From Rana temporaria (lineage: Eukaryota; Chordata; Amphibia; Anura; Ranidae): DNA of 64,000 nucleotides. Position 1 is the stretch's first letter. Each line of letters starts with the position of its first letter. Under the pieces are notes generated by a model. The model did no database searches. It was not told the origin of the DNA and saw only the letters and a program-made list of their open reading frames with translations. Below are positions 1 through 11,275 of the stretch, piece by piece. The DNA lies in contig NC_053492.1 of assembly GCF_905171775.1 (NCBI RefSeq), forward strand, positions 62,395,355 to 62,459,354. Reading direction: 5' to 3'. Position numbers and translations under genes: made by a program.

Positions 1-212
1 GGGAAATACATGATGCTTCCATGTTAGAAGCAATGTGACTTCCCTCATATGAAAGTGCTGGTGAATGGCTTAGTGCAGGCAGATTGAGGTGGGGGTACCT
101 AAGCCTGTAACCCTTACACAGAGCCTTTTCCTAGCTCCAGGCAGGTGAAGAAAACGGTGGCAGAGTGTAGTAAAGGGTATATGCTGCTAGGGATGGGGTC
201 ACATTAATGCTC

Positions 213-435
213 GGTTCACACTGCTGCGACATGGGACCTGACTTTTGAGACCTTGAGTCACATGACATGTCAAAATCAAGGTTTCCCTATGAGAGCTGTC
301 TTAACGGACGCTACACAAGTCACTCCACCTGCACTGCTTTGATCTGACTTGGGTGCGATTGTAGTCCTTGTACAGGCTCCTAAATCGCATCCAAGTTGAA
401 AGGATGTCTCGGACAAAGTCGCAACAGTGTGGACC
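213..435. mobile_element. MITE with GGTTCACACTGCTGCGAC ends
   Basis: Terminal inverted repeats of 18 bp with a few mismatches (213-230 and 418-435) bound a 223-bp segment with no coding potential. It lies in the intron about 110 bp before the first exon of the window. The superfamily is not clear from the ends. Confidence 0.6.
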
Positions 436-546
436 AAGTGTCAAGTAAACCTGTTGCTTTGCCCTCCATGGATAAATTGCACATGAAAAGAGAAAATGTG
501 ATGGTTTGAGTATATGTCTGCTAATCATTTTTTTTTTGCTTTTAAG

Positions 547-667
547 GTAGAGGAAGGATGGTGGAGTGGGACCTGTAGCGGCCGATCTGGCCTGTTTCCT
601 TCAAACTTTGTGAAAGAGGTGGAACTGTCAGATGACGGGGAGAGCCAGGAGAGTTCTGAAGACACAG
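547..667 (+). CDS. CD2AP: CD2AP exon: second half of SH3-2
   Basis: This is the first CD2AP coding exon in the window. It follows a T-rich acceptor ending in AG at 545-546 and starts in phase 0 at VEEGWWSGT. The WW pair and the FPSNFVKE block are the ligand-groove tryptophan and the last strands of an SH3 domain. An acidic, Ser-rich linker (SDDGESQESSEDT) follows. The donor is CAG|GTACC at 668, leaving phase 1. The start of SH3-2 (the ALYDY-type strand and RT loop) is not found in bases 1-546, so its exon lies upstream. Known family role: SH3-2 binds proline-arginine motifs of partners such as CBL proteins. Confidence 0.95.
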
Positions 668-871
668 GTACCAGTTCCCCTGACTGGAGACACAAGGCAG
701 AATTACCGATAGGTAAATTTGCAGCCAAAGGGAACATTTGACCATCCAGAAATTTTACACAGCAATGCACATGATCTGGTCTTCCCACACGGACTGTGTG
801 GCTGCATTGCATAGGAAGGATTGATGACACCTTTCAGAGCCTAGAAAATGAATGCAGAACTCGAAGGAATA

Positions 872-1753
872 TACACTATATTGTCAAAAGTATTGGGCCA
901 CCCCCCTTTACACGCACGTTAACTTTAATGACATCCCAGTCGTGGTTCAATATTGAGTTGGCTCACCCTTTACAACTATTACAGCTTCAACTCTTCTGGG
1001 AAGGCTGTCCACAAGGTTTAGGAGTGCCTATGGGAATGTTTGACCATTCTTTCAGAAGCTTGTTCGTAAGTTCAGGCACTGATGTGGACAAGAAGGTCTG
1101 GCTCGCACTCTCCGCTCCAATTCATCCCAAAGGTGTTCTTTCGGGTTGAGGTCCGGACTCTGTGCAGGCCAGTCAAGTTTCTCCACCCCAAACTCGCTCA
1201 TCCATGTCTTTATGGACCTTGCTTTGTGCACTGGTCCAAATCATTTGGTGGAGAGGGGATTATGGGGTGGGGTTGTTTTTCAGGGGTTGGGCTTGGCCCC
1301 TTCCTTCCAGTGAAGGAAACACTAAATGTCAGTATACCACTTTTGGACATTTTTGACATTTTTTGGACAATTTCATGCTCCCACTTTGTTGGAACAGTTT
1401 GGGGATGGCCCCTTCTTGTTCCAACATGACTGCGCACAAATCAAGGTCCATAAAGACATGAATCAGTCCTATCGGGTTGAGGTCAGAACACCTTTTGGAT
1501 GAATTGGAGTGGAGACTGTGAGCCAGGCCTTGTCCACATCAGTGCCTGACTTCACAAATGTGCTTCTGGAAGAATGGTCAAACATTCCCATAGACACACT
1601 CCTAAATCTTGTAGACAGCCTTTCCAGAAGATTTGACGCTGTTATAGCTGCAAAAGGGTGGGCCAACTCAATATTCAACCCTATGGACTAAGACTGGGAT
1701 GCCATTAAAGTTCATAAAGGCAGGTGTCCCAATACTTTTGACATTATAGTGTA
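872..1753. mobile_element. foldback derivative of a Tc1-like transposon
   Basis: The ends are inverted copies (TACACTATATTGTCAAAAGT at the left, its near-complement ending at 1753), with TA at each border as expected for Tc1/mariner. The inverted similarity goes far beyond a normal terminal repeat. About 330-360 bp at each side (872-1231 and roughly 1437-1753) are inverted copies of the same transposon end, separated by about 200 bp of internal sequence in the opposite sense. The transposase is broken into short fragments in several frames. It is a dead, rearranged copy in the first CD2AP intron of the window. Confidence 0.8.
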
Positions 1754-2475
1754 TAAAAGGATTACGTTTACTCAAAGTGGGCTCAAAAGCGAGGACATTC
1801 ACAATGCTACTGCTTGAAGTACAATTTCACTTAGTGCAGGTCTCTGGCAGTGCTTTGAAAATGATATTGAATTACTCCAGGCTATAATATAAGCACAGAG
1901 AGTCCAGTGATGAAAGGGTACATTCTGCTGGCATAGGCAGAAATAAACAATACTTAGTCCTTACATGTGTTTTGTAAGTCTCTGTAGCCTGGACAAATAT
2001 TTGCCCAGCGAAAGCTCTGGATAGGAGAGCACACAACCCGTCTAATCCATTATGAATTCTTAGATCACTCATTAACTTTCTATTGTTCCTTGGGAAGTGT
2101 ACCATGTCAGAATTAGCCATTTGGCAGGCCAATACGGTCTGCTTTTGTCAAATGACTCCACACAACTATCGTGAAATACTAAGTAAGCTGCTTAGGATTT
2201 TTTTTTTGTAGTCTTATCTTACCATCTGCTTAGGGACTGAACTGACATGATTTTTAGCAATTCTGGGCTTAAAAAGTAGAGTAATGGCCTACCATTAACC
2301 ACTTGAAGACCAAGCCTTTTCTTACACTTTGTGTTTACAAGTAAAAATCTTTTTTTTTTTTTTTGCTAGAAATGATTTTGAACCCCCAAACATATATATT
2401 GCAATTTATATCGCACGGTATTTGCGCAGCGGTTTTTCGAACGGAATTTTTTTGGTGCACACAAACACAATATAT

Positions 2476-3075
2476 TATATATACTTGAGAATAAGCCGAT
2501 CCGAATATAAGCCGAGGCACCTAATCTTACCACAAACAACTGGGAAACGTATTGACTCGAGTATAAGCCTTGGGTGTCCATCTGCATGCCTCACTGTGCC
2601 TCACTGTGCCCATGACTAGACTTGCGAGTAACATGGGAGTATATAGAAGGGGTGCCCGACTTTAAAAAATTGGTGCTCCCCGGCCGTAGGTCCCCCAGAC
2701 GGCAAACTTTACACACTTTCTAGAGGAGAACTGGGGCTACATGTGTGCCAAGTTTTGTGTCCAGGGGACCTACGGTCGGCCGGTACCGGGTCCCCAAAGT
2801 CACCGGAGAAATGACAGTTTGACATGGGAGTCTATGAAAGGGGTGCCCGAATTTGAAAAATCAGTGCTCCCCGGCCGTAGGTCCCCCGTGCAACAAACTT
2901 TGCACACTTGTAGAGGAAGAGTGGGGCTATATGTGTGCAAAGTTTGGCCATTACCGGATCCCCAAAGTCTGGGAGATCAGGCACAAAAAGGTGACTCGAC
3001 TATAAGCCGAGGGGGGCAGTTTCAGCACAAAAAAATGTGCTGAAGAACTCGGCTTGTACTCGAGTATATACGGTA
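2476..3075. mobile_element. nested repeat with CGAGTATAAGCCGA ends
   Basis: Imperfect inverted ends (TATATACTTGAGAATAAGCC at the left, the GGCTTGTACTCGAGTATATA complement at the right) bound this insertion. It contains two tandem copies of a 191-bp unit. Its removal rejoins two halves of the host repeat, which is direct evidence that it is an insertion. Confidence 0.6.
2631..2975. repeat. two-copy tandem repeat, 191-bp period
   Basis: Landmarks ACATGGGAGT, GGGGTGCCCGA, GTGCTCCCCGGCCGTAGGTC and GTCCCCAAAGTC occur twice in the same order, 191 bp apart. The second copy is slightly shorter. Confidence 0.75.
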
Positions 3076-3512
3076 ATATCCAATTTTTGGGTTAAATATA
3101 AAATATGGTGTTACCCCAAGTAAATAAATACCTAACATGTCGCTCTTCAAAATTGCACATGCTTGTGGAATGGTGACAAACTATGGTATTTTAAAATCTC
3201 CACTCCATAGGTGACGCTTTAAAAGCCTTTACAGTTTTAGAGTTACAGAGGAGGTCTGGTGCTAGAATTATTCTTGCTCTGATGTTCGTGGCGATACCTC
3301 ACATGTGTAGAGTGACACCCTTTTATGCATGTGTGCGGGACCAACACGTGCGTTTGCCTCTTTGAGGGAGCATGGGGGACCCTTTAAAAAAAAGTAACTT
3401 TTTATTTTTACACTTTTTTATTAATTATATATTTTGGGGTTTTGATCACTTTAATTGCTGTGGCAAGAAAGTAAACGCCCCTCATGACAGAAATAGGCAG
3501 TGAAAGGTACTC

Positions 3513-3538
3513 TTTTTTTTTTTTTTTTTTTTTTTTTT
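3513..3538. repeat. poly-T tract, 26 bp
   Basis: An uninterrupted T run inside repeat-derived sequence. It could be an oligo-A tail of a minus-strand retroposon, but no target duplication was found. Confidence 0.9.
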
Positions 3539-3700
3539 GAAGAGATCTGGGGTCTATTAGACCTCAGATGTCCCTTGCCCTTAAAAGAATCTGATCACAC
3601 CAAGATCAGTGTGATCAGATGCTTTCACAATTTAAAAATGGCGCTGTTGACATCGTAAGTGACAAATGCTCGCCACTTCCGGTTCCCTATACCTTTCAAG

Positions 3701-4465
3701 TAGAACTAAAAGCTTATTTTTTCCCACTTTGGATAGAAAACAGGAGGATTGCAACCCTCGTCAGTTTTTATGCCATCTGTGTTCCCATTGGATAGATTTA
3801 CTTTTACTTCCTGTCGCATAACCAAAACAGGATGTGAGAGGAAATCCCTCCATTGTGAAAGAATTCTGGGTGTCGCCAGATCTAGAATTCCCTTCTATCC
3901 CTGTTTTTTTTTGTCAACGCAAAATTTGGGATAAATAGGGAGGGGTACAGAGAGCAATAAAAACTTGATGGTTGTTCTTCCACTCTATCCAAAAAAAAAA
4001 AAAAAAATTTATCTTAAAGTATAACAAGACAAACCCTTTTTTTAGTTTTGGATATACTGGAGTGGGGTTAGAATACTTGTCCGTTTACATTGCTGTCTGT
4101 GCCTCTGGTAAAGAGATTCCCCCTCTCTATTTGTCTTGTTTACCATTATCATTTAAAGTGAAAGTAAATGAAAATTTTTGATTGTCCCCAGAAAAGTAAC
4201 AGAGGGGAAATCTTCCAATGGGGACACTAGTTCTGGTGACCTGGGGGCCCCTAAGGAATTCCCTTAATTTTGAATCTTCAAATCTTCTCCCTTTGTTTGG
4301 AGACGGGACAGGAAGTGAAGGGAAATTTCCATAATGGGACACAGATGGAAAAAAAAAGAGAAATCTGACAGAGGTTATAACCCTCCCTTATTCTATCCAA
4401 ATTGGGGGGGTGGGAGTTTGCCTATAGTTTTTACTTTATAATACATTTATAATAAGCTTTTTGAA
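3701..4465. other. intron, unassigned repeat-like sequence
   Basis: A/T-rich sequence with several short A and T runs and fragments such as AACAGGAGGATTGCAACCCT against AGGTTATAACCCTCC. It looks like old repeat debris. I could not define borders or a family. Confidence 0.4.
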
Positions 4466-5442
4466 TTAACCACTTAACCCCCGGACCATATTGCTGCCCA
4501 AAGACCAGAGTACTTTTTGCGATTCGGGACTGCGTCGCTTTAACAGAAAATTGCGCGGTCGTGCGACGTGGCTCCCAAACAAAATTGGCGTCCTTTTTTT
4601 TTCCACAAATAGAGCTTTCTTTTGGTGGTATTTGATCACCTCTGCGGTTTTAGTTTTTTGCGCTATAAACAAAAATAGAGAGATAATTTTGAAAAAAAAT
4701 GAATATTTTTTACATTTTGCTATAATATCCCCCAAAAATATATAAAAAAAACATTTTTTTTTCCTCAGTTTTAGGCCGATACGTTTTCTTCTACTATTTT
4801 TCTAAAAAAAAAAATCGCAATAAGCGTTTATTGATTGGTTTGCGCAAAAGTTATAGCGTTTACAAAATAGGGGTATTTTTATGTAATTTTTATATATTTT
4901 TTTTTACTAGTAATGGCGGCGATCAGCGATTTTTTTTTTTTCCGGTATTGCGACATTATGGCGGACACTTCGGACACTTTTGACACATTTTTGGGACCAT
5001 TGGCATTTTTATAGCGATCAGTGCTATAAAAATGCATTGGATTACTATAAAAATGCCACTGGCAGTGAAGGGGTTAACACTAGGGGGCGGGGAAGGGGTT
5101 AAGTATGTCCCTGGGTGTGTTCTTACTGTGGGGGGGGGGGTGGCCTCACTAGGGGAAACACTGATCCTCGGTTCATACATTGTATGAACCGAAGATCAGC
5201 ATTTCCCCTGCTGACAGGACCGGGAGCTGTGTGTTTACACACACAGCTCCCGATCCCCGCTCTGTACCGAGCGATCGCGTGTGCCGGCGGCGATCGCGCC
5301 CGCCGGCACACGCACGCGAGAGGGGGGCGCGGGCGCGCGCCCCTAGTGGCGGCTGGGAGAGAGGACGTTATACTACGTGCTCTCGCCCAGCTGAGCCAAC
5401 TTGCCGACGTAGAACGGCGGTGGGCGGTCGGCTAGTGGTTAA
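4466..5442 (+). mobile_element. TTAA-flanked element, CCACTTAA ends, copy 1
   Basis: The segment starts TTAA-CCACTTAACC and ends GGCTAGTGG-TTAA. TTAA duplication with inverted CCACT/AGTGG ends is the behaviour of piggyBac-type non-autonomous elements, an inference since no transposase is present. Landmarks shared with the copies at 19631-20636 and 43927-44870 are the AATTGCGCGGTCGTGCGAC block, CACAAATAGAGCTTTCTTTT, GGCGGCGATCAGCGATTTTT, and GACATTATGGCGGACACTTC. A GC-rich palindromic stretch lies near the right end (5240-5340). Confidence 0.75.
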
Positions 5443-5815
5443 TAAAGATCTGTAGCACTGGACAGGTCATACCGCCTGATTCAGTCTGGATTTCATCCTC
5501 AACATTGCACAGAAACTGCTCTCCTAAAACAAACAAATGATATATGGCCAAAACTAAGGGACACTATTCTGTACTCCTGGACCTCTTTGCTGCCTTTGAT
5601 AAGGTTGACCACCAACTCCTCCTTAAAAAACTCCACACCTTTGGTCTCCGTGACCGTACTCTTCGCTGGTTATCCAACCGCACCTTTAGCGTTACTTACA
5701 ATTCTACTTTCTCTTTACTTCTCTGTTGGGTCCCCCAAGGTTCTGTTCTTGGACCCCTCCTATTTTCAATCTACACTAATCCCTGGGTCAGCTTATAGCC
5801 TCCCACGGCTTCCAA

Positions 5816-5994
5816 TACCATCTCTACAGCTATGATTAAGCACTAATTTATAGTGCGAAACGCGTCAGCTGTTTTACTCCCGTGTAGGGTGCTGTGACTT
5901 GTAGTGCATTTTTCCTTTTTTAAATAGACAACCATCAAGGTTTTTTGGAGTGCGGCTGCCCATATTTTCTTTTTCCATTTGTTACCATCTCTAC
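5816..5994 (+). mobile_element. retroposed insert in the L2, 12-bp target duplication
   Basis: The 12-mer TACCATCTCTAC occurs at 5816-5827 and again at 5983-5994. Deleting the 155 bp between them rejoins the L2 reverse transcriptase just before YADD. The insert starts with a hammerhead-ribozyme-like motif and goes on to TTTTTTAAATAGACAACCAT and GGTTTTTTGGAGTGCGG. Length and target duplication point to reverse-transcription-linked insertion. A Penelope-like origin is inferred from the ribozyme motif. Confidence 0.7.
5826..5872 (+). ncRNA. degenerate hammerhead ribozyme-like motif, copy A
   Basis: In order: ACAGCT (stem I, 5826-5831), ATGATTA (in place of CUGANGA, 5832-5838), one extra A, GCACTA/TAGTGC (perfect 6-bp stem II, 5840-5845 and 5851-5856), GAAA (5857-5860), CGCGT, C, then AGCTGT (5867-5872), a perfect partner of stem I. 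GTC is the usual cleavage triplet. The damaged first box suggests it no longer cleaves. The first two bases of stem I belong to the target duplication. Confidence 0.55.
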
Positions 5995-7020
5995 GCTGAC
6001 GACACTCAAATCTATTTCTCTGCCCCTCAACTTGCCCCTTCATTCTCCTCACGTATCACTAATTTACTATCAGATATATCAACTTGGATGTCACACCACT
6101 TCCTCAAACTCAATCTATCCAAAACCAAACTTATAATTTTTCCTCCCCCACATGCCTCTTCCCCTGATCTTTGTCAAAATTGATGGCACAACCATAAGCC
6201 CATCCCCACATGCCAAGGTCCTATGAGTAGTCCTGGACTCTGAACTGTCCTTCAAGCCCCACGTCCAATCACTGTCCAAATATTGCTGCCTCAACCTCTG
6301 CAACATCTCCAAAATACTACTTTCTAACCAATGACACAACAAAGTTCTTAATTCACTCCCTGGTCATCTCTCGACTCGATTACTGCAACTCCCTCCTCAT
6401 TGGCTTACCCCTGCATACTCTAACCCCCCTTCAGTCCATCATGAATGCTGCTGCCAGACTCATCCACCTTACCAATCGTCTCTGCTGCTCCTCTGTCAAT
6501 CCCTCCACCTGCTTCCGCTCGCCCAACAAATTGAATTCAAAATACTAACTACCTACAAAGCCATCCACAACTCTGCCCCCAGCTACATCACTGACCTAGT
6601 CTCTAAATACCAACCTAATCGTTCTCTTCGTTCTTCTCATGACCTCCTGCTCTTTAGCTCTCCCATCACCTCCTCCCATGCTCGTCTCCAGGACTTTTCC
6701 AGAGCCTCTCCAAGCTTATGGAACTCCTTACCTCAATCTGTTCATCTATCTCCTTTTCTATTAGCTTTTAGAGGATCCCTGAAAACCCTCCTCTTCAGAG
6801 AAGTCTATCCTATCCACACTTAACATCTGATCACCCCCCCACAGCTACTACCCTTTGTTCCACTTGACCCTCCCTTCTAGACTGTAAGCTCTAACGAGCA
6901 GGGCCCTCTGATCCTTCCTGTATTGAATTGTATTGTAACTGTACTGTCTTCCCTGATGTTGTAAAGCGCTGTGCAAACTGTTGGCGCTATATAAATCCTG
7001 TATAATAATATAATAATAAT

Positions 7021-8518
7021 ACCGGCATACTACAAATTTCCCTGCTGTTTGTTTAATGAATTGGTGGTCAGCAGGAGAATCCTTGAGTTCAAATAGCTTT
7101 TGTTGCCTTGACTGATACTTGGAGAGTGGGGAAGATCACTTTTCTTTGATATGAGCTTGTTTTGCCACCCTAAAAGTCCCTAATAGCCAGCTATATAGGT
7201 GCAGAGGTCTAATTGGCTAACTTGGAAAGACCTCTTTACGACATTCCCACCCCAGTTCCAGGGCTTGTCTTTTTATGTATGTCATGGTTGTCCCCCGGGG
7301 ACTGTAGTGTTGAGGTATTGTAGGGGCACTGAAATGTATAAAGTGTCATAAGTGGAAAGCAGATCAAAAGAGCAGATTATTTCCTATGCCCAGCCCATGG
7401 TATTTCAAGATTTTTTTTTCTAAATTAAAATGATGAGTCTGCAGAGCATACAGTCCTGGAAATGTTAATTACAGACAAATGTGACTAGAGAGTGCACACA
7501 GTGAGAGCTTGCCATCTGGAGCCTCGCTGATTAATTTATGTAAATATTACTATATATTGATAACTATTTTGAAACGGCTGAATTCTGGTGTAATACTCAT
7601 TAGCAGCCTGCTACAGAATAAACAGATCCTTTGAGAAAGAATCGCTTGAATTTTGACTAGCAGCCCATTCCCACTTCGGCAGAACACCATGTCATTTTAG
7701 AAGGATGCTCTAGCCTTAACGTTTTTGTTCTTATCTTTGAAGATTAGTAAAAGGTTAGATCCTTTTTTATTTACCTGATTCCATGATGGAGCCATTTCCT
7801 TCAACTTCAGTCTCGGTGGCAACCAGAGCTAAACAGCCTGTTTTTATTGCCTCCGGGCATTCATTATGTATTTGTATGGAGATTCTGCTGAAGAGCCAGT
7901 GTCAACGTTGCCAGTCTCTCTGGACTCTCAAATATTTATATATGGATTATTAAATTGTATAAATGAAAAATGTCTCTGGAGTGAGGAAACTGGAAGCTCA
8001 GCTTGAAAACAACTCCAGGTGTCATAGGGTTGAAAGCTCTTCCCAGTTGGCAAACTGCAAAAAAAATGCACCAACATCCCACTGCAGTGTGAAAAACATA
8101 CAAAAAAAAAAAAGCTTACAGCTGCTGAGGAAGGAGGAGGAGGGGGGCTGAGCTTCTGGCTGAGTTTGCCATGGTGACCTCACCTGGAAGTGGGAGGAGC
8201 AGGTACCTGTCAAACCTAGGTACACGCTCCCCCTCAAAAGGTGCCAAATGTGGCAGCGGAGGAGGCAGATGAGCGGATCTTCAACTTTTGGGTGGAGCAC
8301 ATTTGTCCTGCGGAGTGCAGCAATTGAACAGCGGTCACATGACTGACCAATAGCCAAAAAGATATTTACGACAATTTTAACAGTCAATGCTTCCCTATTG
8401 TGTGTTATTGCCGTGCCTAAGAAAGTATGGTTCCTTTTACCTTTAAGATTATATTACTTTATGGTTAACGTTTGCTTTAAGCTTTTGGTTTACTTTTGGT
8501 TTGTTGTCTGTTTCACAG
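7021..8518. other. intron, mostly unique-looking
   Basis: No gene or well-bounded repeat seen in 7021-8110. Bases 8120-8310 resemble part of the AGCGGAGTTCC element family in reverse (landmarks GGTACCTGTCAAACCTAGGT, CCAAATGTGGCA, ACTTTTGGGTGGAGC). Confidence 0.5.
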
Positions 8519-8721
8519 CAGAACCTACTGCAGCCCCTGCTGGTGCTTCTCCATCGTCCCCTGCATTATCTCCAGCTAATAGCTTAGAAGCTTCTACCCC
8601 AACTGTGGCTCAGCCAAAGAGAATCATGGGAGTTGGTTTTGGAGATATTTTCAAAGAGGGCTCTGTGAAGCTCAAACCAAGAACACCGGTTGGAGATTCT
8701 GAAATCAAGAAGCCTGAGAAG
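8519..8721 (+). CDS. CD2AP: CD2AP exon: linker with FGDIFKEGSVKL block
   Basis: The acceptor is TTTCACAG at 8511-8518. The split codon G|CA restores Ala and keeps the frame. The exon encodes an Ala/Pro/Ser-rich stretch and then the conserved block VGFGDIFKEGSVKLKPRT, which lies between SH3-2 and SH3-3 of CD2AP and differs from the SH3KBP1 version (FGDIFKDKPIKL). It ends in KKPEK with donor AAG|GTAAAA, phase 0. The linker is probably disordered. It is the strongest single indicator of CD2AP over its paralogue. Confidence 0.95.
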
Positions 8722-8865
8722 GTAAAAGCAGTATATGTAATCGGCCCATCTTCTGTTCTCTAAAGTATAACTTGAATGAGGGGCCATTTAGAAATTTGCA
8801 GCAGGACTTTTTTGACCATTTTTGACTGCATATTTATCTTTTAAATACATCACAGCCTTTTCAAT

Positions 8866-9158
8866 AAGGCTAGGTTCATGCTATGCCTCGATTTGCGTGG
8901 GCACGGTAGCCCATCCATTTGAATGGACTGCTATGCCTCCTAAAACATAGGGAAAGGTTCTTGCATTGCAGAAATCACAGCCGTACAGAAACTGCAAGTT
9001 CAGTGTGGTTCCCAGTGCGGGAGAGATTTACAGTGCATGCGGCGTACTATTAGGATTAATGGGGGACCCACATGCATCTCCTGCATTTCACTGTGTGGGT
9101 GGTTGCAGCTGCAGGAACAGACAGCGGGAACCACTTGCACAAGTGTGAACCTAGGCTT
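8866..9158. mobile_element. MITE with AAGGCTAGGTTCA ends
   Basis: Inverted ends AAGGCTAGGTTCATGCT and GTGTGAACCTAGGCTT bound 293 bp without coding potential, directly after a CD2AP exon. Superfamily not determined. Confidence 0.65.
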
Positions 9159-10189
9159 AAGTGGGGTATAAACTATTGGAAATTCGGGCAAGCTTTCGTC
9201 CGATTTTCCTCGATGTTTCACATCAAATCGGAACCGAATCGAAAATATGGAATCGGCTGTCGAAAGTTGTTATGCACAATTTGAAAATCGTACAAAAATT
9301 CTTTGGACAAAAATATTCGTCAGATTTTCTTAGAATGTATGAGTCTGAAGGTGAGAGTTCTTTTATTTATTTTTATTTTATCTCATGAGCATTTGTGTCA
9401 TCAAAATCGAATAAAATATTTTGCATTTATAATAAATATAGCACAACTGTTAAATCGTTAGTCACATGGAAAGGAGGTTTAAAGCTTCTTGCTAAAAATA
9501 TTGTCTAAATACAAGAGGCTTGTGCATTTTACTTAAATCTTGATGTGCTTTGTATTTTCTTTTCCAGATCAGTGCAGTCATCCAGCATTAAGAGCGGCTC
9601 TTGCACTTTGTGCAGGAGTTTTGTATAATGAAGACCAGTCCCTGCTGCTCTCTTCTTGTGCAGGTTATCTGGTCTTGTCTCTAACCCCTCCTGTAATTTG
9701 CTGCAGGCAGCCTGTAGTGGGGAGGAACTGTTTGGTCCTTCTCACAGCTCTGCTCTCTGGTCAGGCTATGTATAGCACAGTGATAGTTTTAGCTACTTAC
9801 AGGATAATACCATGGTTTTAAAATTAATTTGGTGCACAAAAAGTAGGGTTATATGCTTTTTGGCTACTGTATACATTTTGTTGGAAGTATTTGTGTCTGG
9901 AATTAAGTTGTATTTATCTTTTTCTTATGCATTTCTCATTACTCTAATATCTTGATCGTACAGGACTGAGGAATGTAGTCATAGACCAAGGGTATAAGCA
10001 GGCTATCTTAAGGTGGTTGGACACATTCATTTCACCCCCACACACTCCGAACCTCCAGTTTTTGACTAATGCCCTTAGGTAATGGACCTCTGCGGTCCAT
10101 CCTGCTACTCTGTCACTGGCTTTAATGGCTTGGCTGTTGAAATTCGAACTCTAAAGGATAGGGAGCATGTCTGATTCAGTCATTTCCAC
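9159..10189. other. intron, unassigned
   Basis: No supported gene. A segment near 9180-9300 with repeated ATCGGAA/AATCGGA words looks like a decayed inverted-repeat element. 9560-9820 reads as one long frame but shows no recognisable protein motif. Confidence 0.4.
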
Positions 10190-10950
10190 CTTTATCACCG
10201 CAAGAAAATTAAACGACCGAAAGATCTACCTTTTTACATGTAGAAGGTCTACTTATCTGGTGCAAGGTTAGACCTCAACAGGGAATACTTTGTTCCTGTC
10301 TTGGCCTTTTATCTTTTTCCAATCTGGTCCTCACCAGTGTCTGGTTCTTGGTACCCTCAAGGGACATATTTCTGGCTTCTTTTCCAGAAACCTCTTTCTT
10401 CACAATTCTTAATCAATACCTTACTTCAGGGACTTAAGTCTGGAACTCTCTGTACTTAAGAAACCCCCCATCCCGAGATATGTTTGGGAATCTCACCTGT
10501 GAAGTTGCCTTCCTAATGGTCATTGGGCTTGTTTCTGAGCTTTCTTATTCTGCACAAGGGCAAGGTGAGAAGACCTATTCTACCCATGGATGTTTATTCA
10601 ATGCACCTCAATTAGGATATTGTCCTGCCTTCCTTCTGTCCAGCTTCAAAACACCCCATGCACTGCCTAGATGTGGTCAGGGCTGTTAAGGTCTACACTT
10701 TTTTTGTCCAACTAACAGGCTCTCGCAGAGGACATCTGGCCTCCTGCTTCACCATTGCTAAGTGGATTAGACTACAAATTTTTGGGGCTTACAACCTTAG
10801 GAACAGAGTTTCTATTTCTCAGATATGCAAGTCTCATAGGGTGGGTGCGGTTATACTGTATAAGTGTGTACTAGGGACAGCCCTAGCACAGTTCTTTGCC
10901 AGTGTCCCATCACCTGAAAATAGCCTGCATACAACCCATGGTCTGTGACT
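10190..10950 (+). pseudogene. DIRS-like retrotransposon relic, tyrosine recombinase part
   Basis: Translated fragments in different frames resemble the recombinase region of vertebrate DIRS-like elements: KVAFL(M)VIG(L)VSELS, LDVVRAVKVYTFFVQLTGS, and RRGHLASCFTIAKWIRLQI followed by ISQICKSHRVGAV. The order of these blocks fits the family. Frameshifts and stops break the frame. Recognition is from motif memory, so the family call is moderate. Confidence 0.55.
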
Positions 10951-11190
10951 ACAGCCCTTTGTCCTGTACTCTACACAAAGATGAGGGATTTACAGGCAAA
11001 TCAAAATTTTCTTTTTTGGAGCAACCGCTTATGTGATATTGGTGAATGGACTAAAATGTAGCAATTGCCACAAAAGAATTGCCAACTTCCTTTGCGATCA
11101 TAAGAATTTGCAAATGACCCACAATAACTTACATACTGCATACATTGTTTTAGTGACTAGACCCTGCTGACTGTCGCATCTGTTTTGCAG

Positions 11191-11275
11191 CCATCACCTA
11201 CTCCACCAGCAACAAAGGCATCTCGCACACTAAGCTCAGATCTACCAAAAACAGAAGTTGACGGCAAACCAAAAG
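11191..11275 (+). CDS. CD2AP: CD2AP exon: linker before SH3-3
   Basis: A clean acceptor (TGTTTTGCAG) ends at 11190. The exon is read in phase 0 as PSPTPPATKAS... and ends in DGKPK with a split codon (phase 1). The donor is AAAG|GTGGG, not a strong consensus. Human CD2AP has a comparable poorly conserved linker ending in GKIKAKEYCR just before SH3-3. Assignment rests on position, phase continuity and that ending rather than on overall similarity. Confidence 0.85.

Larger units (their letters stand above)
2295..3700. mobile_element. TTAACCACTT-type repeat, split by a nested element
   Basis: The left edge is TTAACCACTTGAAGACC. Bases 2320-2470 and 3076-3330 are together the reverse complement of 46440-46930 (shared landmarks: the GCGCAGCGGT block, the ATACCTAACATGTCGC block, the CAGAGGAGGTCTGGTG block, CGATACCTCACATGTGT). 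The two parts are separated by a foreign 600-bp segment. The right edge is not resolved; a poly-T tract lies at 3513-3538. No coding potential. Confidence 0.65.
5443..7020 (+). mobile_element. L2-like LINE, 3' part, with reverse transcriptase relic
   Basis: Translated pieces carry reverse transcriptase motifs in order: LLDLFAAFDKVDHQLLLKKL, WVPQGSVLGPLLFSIYT, and, after an interrupting insert, LYADDTQIYFSAPQL with the catalytic YADD. The 3' end is typical of L2/CR1-type LINEs: TAAAGCGCTGTGCAAACTG, then GGCGCTATATAAATCCTG and a short ATAATAAT tail. Frames are broken by stops and frameshifts. The clade (L2 rather than CR1 or Rex1) is a judgement from the tail and motif style. Confidence 0.85.

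Noticed and set aside
9540..9821. Plus-strand frame of 93 codons with an acceptor-like TTTTCCAG
   Set aside because: Wrong content for CD2AP, no donor in a suitable phase, and the sequence looks repeat-derived.
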